Shown here one piece after another: positions 36,490-45,610 of a stretch of DNA of 64,000 nucleotides. The notes beneath the pieces are model-generated. The model did no database searches. It had not been told where the DNA came from and saw only the letters and a program-made list of their open reading frames with translations. Origin of the DNA: Calycina herbarum (lineage: Eukaryota; Ascomycota; Leotiomycetes; Helotiales; Pezizellaceae); the NCBI GenBank assembly GCA_001414485.1, contig LLEY01000070.1, positions 247,832 through 311,831 of the forward strand. The letters run 5' to 3'. The position numbers were made by a program, and so were the translations under genes. Numbering within the stretch: the stretch's first letter is position 1; each line of letters opens with the position of its first letter.

Positions 36490-38106
36490 TACGTTATACT
36501 AGATAATATTATAGATAAATAAATTAATTATTATATAAAGTAACTTCTTAAGTTTATAAACGAAGAAAGATAGATTCTAGGGATTATAAAAGCGAACCTA
36601 GTATAGAAGTAAGAGCTAGTTCTAGATAATAAAAAGACTTTCTAAGAACTCTAGATAATAGCTAAAGAAGTAGACGCTAACCTTTAAGTAATAAAGAACG
36701 CTATATAATAAGGTAAAAGAACGTTCTCTACTAGCTTAAAGCTTAAGATATTAATAACTAAATATATAATTATAAACAAAGGAAAGCTAAGGTTCTAGGA
36801 CTAATTATAGGTTCTAAATAATAAAGAACTACGTACGAAAATAATCTAGTCTATATATAATTCTAAGCTTTATAGTTACTCTAGACGAGAAAGCATAGCT
36901 TAGATTCTCTTATAATAATACTTCTAGCTCTAGATAATATAAGACGTTTAAAGGTTTATATAAAATTATAACACTTATAGAAGGAACAAAGCTTAAAGAG
37001 ATATATAATAAGGATTCTTAAAGCCTTTACTAGTTCTAAATCGAATCTAGAGCGAAATTTCAATAGACTTTATAGTCGAGCTTCTAGAAAGTAATAGATA
37101 TATAAATATAGTTATAATTATAAACAGGTTAGAAAAAGAAATAATCTATAATAGTCTAAAAGATATTACTACTAAAACAGTTACTAGATAGTTCGTTTAA
37201 ACCTTCTACTAAAAGTACTATCTACTAAAAGCAATAGTATCTAATCGAGAAACATAATTCGTAGGTTACCTCTAGATAAGAATATACTCTCTTTTAAGAA
37301 TTATATAAAGGCTTTCTATAGCTTTTTACCTAGAAACAGATAGATCTATAAAAGAAATAAACTAGATAGTAGAAACCTATCTATAAATGTTTATAGATTA
37401 CACTTAAGACGACTAAGAAGAGCTACTACTATTCGCTAAATTAGTAATTAATAATCGTATAGTATTAGCTACGAAAGTAAGTCTCTTCTTCCTCGAATAT
37501 AGATATTACACCGAGTCTCTAGATATCTAATATAAGCTCTTAAACGAAGCTACGCTATGATCGCTAATTTAGAAAGCTAATATAATTATATAAAAGCTTA
37601 AAGAAGTATAGGAATAAGCATAGTTAGTAATAGCTACTATATAGTAAATAATAGAAGACGTTATAAACAGAAGAAGATAATAAGTACTAAGCTTTAAGGT
37701 TAGAGACAAAGTCTAGCTAAACTTATAAAACGTTCGTATAATAAGAAAGTTAAAGAAGCTTAATACGAAACAAGCTAAGTATATAGTACTAGAAGTAATT
37801 AGAACACATAGTTATTACTTAGATATATCTCCTAGAATCTATAACGTATTTTACTCCTAGCTCCTATAACTAGCCTTAAACAACCTACTACTAAGTTAAG
37901 TTTAAGACGACGATTAACCTAGACCTAAGATCCTTAAAGATAACTAAGAATACGTAGTAGAAGAGATTCTTAACAAAAAGGGATAAGGACGTAGTATTAA
38001 GCTACTTATGAAATAGGAAGAGTATACTAGGCTAACCTGGGAACCTTAAGACGCTCTAGAAGATACGAAGGCTTACGACCTCTAGAGAGCTAGAAAGGGA
38101 GGGTAA

Positions 38107-38457
38107 TATGACGGTTTACACCTGAAGAGTACTCGGTCTACCGACCTTCGTATAAAACGTAACTTTACGTGATCCTGAGAACCACCTTAGTAATTACCTC
38201 GGAGGATACGTAGATCTATGACGAAAGGTATAACGAGAGCTATGGCGAGACTTCAGCTCGTTACAGCTCACACGTACTATGACGAAAGCTATGACGAAGA
38301 GCTGTAAACGAGACTTCTGCTCAGAGGCCTCGACGTAAGGGGTTCTACGTATAAAACCCCTTTCCTCGTACGTAGAATAGACTTCCCTCCTTAGTTAATT
38401 CTTCTTGGAATAAAGACAACCTTATCCATTGACCTCTTTGTATTTCGGCCCGTAACA
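38107..38457 (+). repeat. 3' LTR of element A, almost free of RIP
   Basis: 351 bases, from tatgacgg to cccgtaaca. It retains many CpA/TpG dinucleotides, in contrast to the 5' LTR. A TATA-like tataaaacccc occurs near 38351. Confidence 0.87.
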
Positions 38458-38534
38458 CTAAGTGTATTTTCTAGAATATACCCTATATACGGATAAATAC
38501 AAAGTTAGAGTTATAGCTTCTAATTAGACAAAAG

Positions 38535-39298
38535 ACCCCGCCGATAGAGCGCTGAAGTTGCCGACAGAGATTGTTCCTGAGCCTAGAACAGTTATTATTA
38601 GAAAAACCTTTATAAAGAGGGCTGCTACAGAGTACGGCCATATTCTCCAACTATATAAGGAACCACCATTGGAAGGCCTGATTAGTTTATATGAAAAGAT
38701 ACGGTTGATTAAGTTCTCAGAGGGAGTTGTTCCTAGAACTTAGACGTTCTTTTATTTCAGCATTGAGGGGGACACATTTGCCCTAGATTCAACATCTCAC
38801 CAACTTGTCCCGAGAATGTGGGGAGCTTCAAAGGCATATATTGACATCGTAAAGGGACTCAGGGGATTCCTACGGATAGTTTATGTGGTTGCGAGTACTC
38901 GTGGTCTTAGTGAGCTGAGGAAAGTACAATTACTAGCCTTGGGAAATGCGACCTGGCCTACGAACGATCCGGACAGTTGTTGTAATACTAATTTTCCAGA
39001 CAAGCTCCGAAAATATCTTTATAAGTTACTAGGCCTTAATAGTTTAAGAGAGCTCATTCTAGTGTTGCCTCGTAAGCCAAAACTGTATTTGCGTGAGCAT
39101 GATAACATGGCTGGACTAGACCAAGACTAGGGGGAAAACGCACTGCGTACTAAAGGGGAGGAAGGTCTTTCCCTTTGCCGACGCGAGATCACACAGATGC
39201 TTGAAGACTTTGCTGCTGATCCTTCGGCGCCCGAAGGCTATGAAATTCCCACGCTTTCCATTGTCCAGCCCGATGATCTACGCGCTCCTAGGTTCTAA
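38535..39298 (+). pseudogene. 2EXR-family pseudogene (two stops, one frameshift)
   Basis: The N-terminus reads LKLPTEIVPEPRTVII from about 38549, matching TKLPVEV...PRTLIF in the intact gene at 5370. That frame stops at TAG 38741-38743. Homology continues in another frame from about 38748 (FYFSIEGDTFALDS, the F-x-x-x-x-DT-x-x-L strand) through LALGNATWPTND and LILVLPRKPKLYLREHD. An in-frame TAG follows at about 39128, then GENALRTKGEEGLSLCRREI and DDLRAPRF to 39298. The relative at 7160-7914 has Leu (CTG) where this TAG stands. The body is not RIP-mutated. Similarity to the 7.2-8.2 kb copy continues about 240 bases past the stop. Confidence 0.78.
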
Positions 39299-40303
39299 AG
39301 TAACTAGGGAGAGGAGGTCTGGAGTATATATCATGCCTAGCTGTGCTGGGTAGCTTCTTAAACTTTAGATTGGTAAACTCCCACAATTAATTTTACACCT
39401 TAAACCTTATCAAATAAAACAATCTATCAAAGTACTTATATCTCAATTTATCCTTCGCTCTAAAACTCCTTAGTCTACAACGGAAACTTGTAAAACAACC
39501 TGAAGCGATTTATGATAAATTCTTGTTCTATACGGATCCCTTTCGTGAAGTTTTGAGCTTCCAAGCACTACGATCGCCACGAGGGCTTTGGGACTTTTCT
39601 ATGGGTCTCGTATATTAAGTGTCACTATGGCGTAATTCCCCATTTCATTGTTTCTCAACAGTTACTTATGCGCTTCTCTTTGTATAAAAAATTAGTATTT
39701 CAAACAATAGAACAATCAGCAACAAAGGGGTTATATTGAACTTATTCTTATTTTTGAGTTTGCAAAAAAGAAAAATTATAGCAGAATACATGCAAATGTT
39801 GCCTCTTTCCCTCGCAAAAAACTCTTATCCTGCCCCATCATAGCTCAGAATAGTTTCCTTTTCCTAGTCCGATGGTACGTACCTGTGGGTCACTTTGCTC
39901 ACTGAACAACTAAACAGCAACGTAATGCATTATCCCGTTCTCCCAATTATAATTAATCCTCCTCTCATACTTTGGCTCATGTACGACATAATTCCCAAGT
40001 ATTGATTCAGCTATGCTCGCTTATGGAATAATCCGCATCTAGAGGATGATGATTCCTTCAGGGCCATCACTTCAAACTCAAAGTTTCCTCGTATCATACC
40101 TCAATTAGATCTCATTGAATATTGCTTCAATATTAAAGCTGTTTTCTTCATCGGAAAAATCACGGTTGCGAAATGAAAAACACTACCCCCCCCCCCCCCA
40201 AATACATACAACCAATCTCAACTCGGCCGTGAATATTTACAAATACCTTCGATCTGTTGAAACGTGTCCTCCTTCATCTATATACCAGTTATCTCACATC
40301 AAC
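39299..40303. other. Intergenic, between pseudogene and chitinase
   Basis: Holds the duplicated 3' flank of the 2EXR pseudogene up to about 39535, and then unremarkable AT-rich DNA. A run of 14 C's at 40186-40199 lies about 100 bases past the chitinase stop codon. No gene seen. Confidence 0.5.
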
Positions 40304-41691
40304 CTATTCGCATTGCGACCACCAAACTCCCGTAGCGACGCAGGTGTAGGGAGACTGACACACCGTTGATCCAGTATAACCCATACCACCACATTGACCC
40401 CACTGTGGAACTCCTCCTGTGGGTGTAGGTCCAGCAGGTGTGGTGGTGGTGGTAGGTTTCGTAGTACTCGTCGTCAAAGTCGTTCCAGGGCTGGCAGGGA
40501 GGCCCAAATCACTACTCACTCCATCTAAGAACCCGGCGTTTGACCAAACCTGACTCGCATCCCAAATCATCACCCCTCCAAAACTACTGAAAGTCTTGGA
40601 GAATGCGATAACGGACGCCAAAGCACTTCCAGTGATATAGCCAGCCCCACCGCCAACTGCACCTGGTATTCCAAGGAAAACCTTGACATTCTTGTTCAAA
40701 GATACAGTCTTGGCCCAATCATCCCAGGTATTGAAATTAAAATTGAATTGTGAAGAAGCGCCAGGGACATACGAGGAAACTCCACAATAATTGTTGTAGA
40801 ACTGGACAAAGATGGCATCGAAATAGACCGCACCAGCAAGCATCTCGCCATCGGCGGCATCAGGGTACGGGCATTGTGGAGCTGCAGTCAAATAATAAGA
40901 TTTTCCGCCAGCAGCGGTCATGAGACTTCTGAGTTGATTTGCGAATGGAACCATATTTGCTGCTGTTGCCTCAAAATCGAAATCGAAACCATCGATTACT
41001 GCAGTTCCGAATGGTCTTGGTGCTGAACTGCCCGACACAACAGGACCGAAGATGGACCAGATATTCGTCGCAGCGGCGGTTGCTTGGGCACTGGATGTGA
41101 AACCTCCTTCGGTGTATGTTGCGCCACCAACGCTGAGGAGGATAGTCTTTCCATATGTTTGCTGGCAGGTTTTTATGTCGGCTCTGGGAGTTATGAGTTT
41201 TTTGGTCAAGACTCAAGAGAAACTGAAATCCACTTACTCAATTTGGGAACAGTAAAATAGAGAGGAGCCAGCAATTGGAGTGCAGAGATCTCCAGCATTG
41301 GCAAAGTTCGCACTAGGAGTTCTGAGTGTCACGAGGAAGGCAAGTTGAACAATCTATAGCTGGGAATTAGCTGGGTGACAAGAAATTATCTCGAAGCAAC
41401 GAACATTGAATTGGGTATCTATCGATTGTCAGAAAGGCTTTTGCAACCAGTGAATGGAAGAATGAACATACTGGCGCAATAGTAGGAAAGTCTCTGTTGA
41501 CTGAGGGGAGCACCAGTGGCTTGTCCATATGAGTTTTGGCCTATCGCTTAGTTAGTAGTTCTTTGTTGAGATGTAAACGAGTACAAACCCCAGTAAATCG
41601 CTATATTGTTAGATGAACTAGGGTTGAACCCTGCATGGGTGAATGGGAGAGCTCCCAGCAAGACCACGAGGACGATTAATTGATGAAACAT
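40304..41691 (-). CDS. Secreted class III chitinase, GH18 with C-terminal CBM1
   Basis: Five exons (41691-41589, 41540-41472, 41418-41405, 41353-41238, 41183-40304) encode 393 residues. The N-terminus is a signal peptide (residues about 1-20, [20 protein letters not shown]). The GH18 barrel starts NIAIYWGQNSYGQ. The catalytic DxxDxDxE motif is DGFDFDFE at residues 165-172, Glu172 being the proton donor (codons at 40993-40970). LLSVGGA is the substrate-side strand. After a Thr/Pro/Gly linker, the last 33 residues (QWGQCGG...WWSQCE) form a CBM1 with its four Cys. It should hydrolyse beta-1,4 links of chitin outside the cell, with the CBM1 binding crystalline polysaccharide. The 14-base third exon is required: without it no splice keeps the frame, and with it the product reads SYYCANTQFNIVQLAFL, as class III chitinases do. 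Candidate uses are wall remodelling, autolysis or mycoparasitism. Confidence 0.93.
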
Positions 41692-43810
41692 GATGAACGG
41701 CAGGATAGAGATGAGAAAAGAAGCCAGAAGTGTCACTTTGAGTCTTCTTCAATTTGAATTAATTAATGAAATGCCAAAGGTACAGCTCAGGAAAGGGATT
41801 TTGCCATTGAAATAGGTAAAAGAATATTGCAGTGAACTTTATCGAAAAGTCATTTGAGGTAGTCACTTCTAAGACCAATACATCTGTAGCACACGATTTC
41901 GACCAAAACGGGCCATCAAATGAAACAAATTGTAACCAACCTCTCTTCTCTGGTAACAATGAAGCATTTGGAGGGGTACAAGAACCTTGCAATCAAATTA
42001 TCTCAAAGATTGGGTTTGGAAACACCGTCATCTGCTGTATACAAATCTAAGTGCACCCTTGGTTGGCATGTGACTGATTTCGCTTGATAATGAATCCTTG
42101 GAGAAAGTTGTGAGAGAAAGATAAGAATGTAGAACTTCGATAAAAGTACCTTCCTAAAACAGATCGCTTTCGCGGTATCTTTGATCTAGAACCCTCCAAA
42201 ATTGCTTCATTCAGGTGATGGTACTTTGAGCGTGGTAACGTCGCGTGCCCTTTTCTTTCGAAACTTCAAAGATCAGGCACAGTAACGCTCTTTCGAGACT
42301 GTCTGAATGGGGAGTAGAAGGGAAACATTGTAACGTTACTCGACTAAAAGAACCTGGAGAGGCTAGTCACGTGATGTTGTTTTACAAGATTAAAACATAA
42401 ATAATGGGGGAAATTTCAATATCATTTTCTGTACATTCGGGAAAGAGATTAGCTCCTTGATAATGCACATACCAATATTCTACACGTTGCATCCTGCAAG
42501 CGAGCTTTGTGCTACTACCAACAGTTGGACTTGATTACTCCATGTTTCTCAGAGGAAATAAATCAGTCAGAGTTAAGCGATTTTGAAATGGCTGTAGTGC
42601 CCTAGCTGTGTGTTATCTGAAAGGATGCAAATCTCCACATGGTTCGATGGCTGGTATTTACGCCATTTGCGCTGATTGCGGGTGGTCAATTGAAATGAAA
42701 GAAAGAAACAGTGTAATGACTACACTAACAAGTTTTCACTCTAAAAAAAAATAGTTCTTGCTGCATTTTCTCTTTGTGACGACAATCAATGATGGCTTCA
42801 TTGCAGTATTTGCTGCTTGTACTGTTGGTATAAGGATGGAAGGGGGTATTTAGATTTTTGCTGTATTGAATAATCAACGATATGTAAATTTGTTATTTTG
42901 CCTTCCTCATGATCCACACCGAAGCCTTTAGTAAATAGATTCATAGATCGTTGTTTCAACCTTCTGGTACAATTTAGTATTGCCTTGAATACTTCAGGAC
43001 TTTGATAATAATCTAAATTGTCCCAAGTATATAGGTTAATTAATTACCTAGAAAGAATCAGGATTGATTTATAACAATGTTACCTGTGAGCAAGGAAAAA
43101 CTTGCGGTATTTACTGCTGTTTTTACAGTCTATTTCAGGAGTGACATTTATGGACCAGGCGAGTCACATGTATCAAACCAATGAAGTGCTATTCACTTTG
43201 ACAAATACAAACAAGCTCAAGTTTGTGGATTACATTATTTGGCTTTCCCTGATATAGTAGATAAATAGATCCTAGAACCCAAATTAACTTCCCTTCTTCT
43301 GCAGAAATTTTCTTACACAAATCCAGAGGCTGCAATATAAAACAAACACCTTTGCAGTCTGTTAATATTTCAAGTTTATATTGAAGGTCTATAAGCTTAG
43401 CGGCAAACGATTGAAGTTCTTAATTTAATTGTAAGGAATGAAGAAAAAACCTACAACGAGCATGGATTCACTTCTCATAGGAGAGCCCACCAAAACCTAC
43501 AATGAAGCTATGACTCAACGCTGGAACGAGTAAATTTGGGTTTGCAAAACAGTCGCTGCTTATCAGTGGGCGTTGCTTGTATGGGGCAGCTCAAATTTTC
43601 AATCCATTTCTCATCCATTATTCTCCATCAGTCATTTCCATCCCCCACCAACAAGTTGATCATTTGTCTTGAGAAATCACACAGGAATCGTTTCACCCAT
43701 AGAGAGTGCCTCTGGATGGAAATTAGACATTTATAAACATTTAGGGGCCAGTTGAAGTGGTAGGAATGAGAAGAGCGAGGGGATCAATACTCTTACTGAC
43801 CATGGTTAGC
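41692..43810. other. Intergenic, chitinase promoter side
   Basis: Two kilobases with no supported gene. Open frames at 41759-41992, 41832-42050 and 43536-43736 have no family resemblance or splice context. TCACGTGA occurs at 42366-42373, about 680 bases upstream of the chitinase start. Composition is normal. Confidence 0.45.
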
Positions 43811-44130
43811 TTCTAGACTACAAGAAGGCATCGCCATCTCCACTTACAGCGACGGAGGCGGTCGATTCAAGTAGCTCCCTTGAGATGGGAATATCCTCCT
43901 CTTTGAAGCCAGCCGAATTTCCCTTCTTTTCCAAATTACCACCTGAGTTGCGAAATTTTATCTGGGAGCTCGCATCCTTTCACAGAAATCGATACTACAT
44001 GTCCTAGGAAGTTACTGGCGTGGGATATGGACCCAATCACCCTTTACTTGGTTTGAAGAATTTCCCCGGGTCTTCGGTTCCGAGCATTTTACATACGAAT
44101 CGAGAAAGCAGAAGCGATGCTCGATGATGC
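43811..44130 (+). pseudogene. 2EXR-domain pseudogene fragment
   Basis: A frame without ATG reads FPFFSKLPPELRNFIWELA at about 43917-43973, the textbook 2EXR opening (F-x-x-F-x-K-L-P-x-E-L-R-x-x-I-W). It reaches TAG at about 44006, then in the same frame SSVPSILHTNRESRSDA, the family's 'LHTxRESR' strand, before another TGA at about 44121. The C-terminal half is missing. The stops are not in a RIP-rich setting. This is another broken member of the family found at 5370, 7160 and 38535, but closer to the canonical 2EXR consensus than those. Confidence 0.7.
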
Positions 44131-44259
44131 TTGTTGAATATGAGGTTGAGGAAATGGTTAGCTATCTGAAAAGACTCTACAGGGCCATCTCTAGAATATG
44201 AGCAACTCAACTGGAAGCTGATCACGATTTATGGGAAGCTGTGTGAGACAAGGTCGCGT

Positions 44260-45540
44260 TCTGAAAAGCTGATTTGACGGAAGTTCTGGTCTTTTGTAAC
44301 AAATTTTGACAAGAAGGATTTCAAATATAATCTGCAGCTACGATTATTTGGGAAAAGTTAGATGTATCAAACATCTCAGTACCAGAGAAGTGAAAGTTAA
44401 AATATCCCATCCTCCTAAGGTGACACCTAGAAGCAAGTAGTTTACTTCGCGAATACATACTTTTGTAAAAGAATAACATAAGCAACAGGAAAAATCAACT
44501 CCATTCAGTAGAAGACTTCTGACTCTCATGCAAAGGACAATTTCTTATCTGAAGTCCTTTCCTAAAACCAATTCTCAACTCTTTCTTGGAATCACTAGCA
44601 CTTCCACTGACAATTAGTAACAAGAAAGGTGTCTGCCTAACGAATTAATAAATACATTTTATCATTATTTAACATTGGTCTTTATAGATAATTATATATT
44701 CGTTATCTATAGTGTTTGTATTCGTAGAGAATAGAGTTTTTGTTAGTATTTGTAAATATTAGTGAATAATTTATTAAGAAACTAGATAGCTATTTTTCTA
44801 GCTACTAAATACTTTTTCTATTCTGAGAGTGCTAAGATATACCTCAACCTAATACAGCAGAGGTTTTATTACTAGTTTAAACAAAGTAGAGTATGTATTA
44901 GTCTCATATAACAGAGACTTTCTAAGCTATCCCTTTTTGTTCTTCTCTTTACTTGAAGATTTAATGTTCTCATTTAATACTACTTAGCGAATATAGAACA
45001 TTCGTAGAATTAAGACTTCTTCGTTATTTATATTCGCAGCCAAAGTGTGAATTAGCGAATATTCGTGAATATCCGTAGCTTGCGGTAGTGTTAGCACGCA
45101 ACAACCCAAGGGATCATTTAATAAACTTAATTAATCTAAACTATCTCAAACAATAGAATAGAGTAGTTAGACTTACTAGACTTACTACTCGATTTTTATA
45201 GCAGGTACATACCAGTCAATCTGATATCACTGATCTCATCGCCGGTTCAATCTCGGCTCACTGTAACTCACAGGAGGTGTGAACATTAGAACATGATGAT
45301 TTGAAGGTAAGGAGTTTCAATTCCAATTTCAATAAATAATAAAGTCTGTAAAATTCCCGGTTAATTTTTGAGAGCTTCAGGTTGAGCTTCTTATCCGAGA
45401 CCCCCTGCTGAGCCTTATCGTACGCGAAGCTCCCATCGCGACTGTTCCTCCAACACCAACAAAAAACATGGTACAGTACCATCTTGCGACAATCTTCACA
45501 TCTTTTTTTCCTCCCCGTATCTAGACTCGCTGGGCCTGAT
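44260..45540. other. Intergenic with a possible degenerate miniature transposon
   Basis: From 44640 to 45190 the DNA is AT-rich with partly RIP-like composition. Near 45040-45093 it carries nested gaatattcg motifs ending gcggtagtgtta. Read in reverse this gives taacactaccgc, and taacattggtc near 44671 could be the diverged other end, as in hAT-type miniature elements. No 8-base target duplication was found. The rest is featureless leader DNA before the far11 gene. Confidence 0.3.
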
Positions 45541-45610
45541 TGCTGTCTCTATATAATCATGGCCTTCTTCACCTGAACAAGGCCACCTTTGAATCTTCGC
45601 AATCCCCGCA

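Larger units (their letters stand above)
21465..38457 (+). mobile_element. Ty3/gypsy chromovirus A (with elements B, C, D nested inside)
   Basis: Defined by LTRs at 21465-21825 and 38107-38457 and a perfect 5-base duplication ctaag at 21460-21464 and 38458-38462. Without its insertions it would be about 5.7 kb. Plus-strand remains: gag-like DNA from about 32.2 kb; reverse transcriptase with an intact catalytic stretch TYIDDILIF (YIDD at 34568-34579); RNase H to about 35.3 kb; integrase core beginning ISIDFIVELLESN near 37.05 kb; a chromodomain EYVVEEILNKKG...RLTWEPQDALEDTKA at about 37948-38070; and a purine tract aaagggaggg at 38094-38103. The chromodomain marks it as a chromovirus, a clade whose integrase is thought to be guided to heterochromatin. 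Stops from RIP run throughout. Confidence 0.88.

Noticed and set aside
41354..41471. Chitinase as a frameshifted pseudogene
   Set aside because: The apparent break disappears with the 14-base exon at 41405-41418, which has good splice sites on both sides and restores the family sequence.
45225..45265. tRNA-like B box (ggttcaatctcgg)
   Set aside because: No A box at proper distance and no cloverleaf can be formed with the flanks; a chance match.
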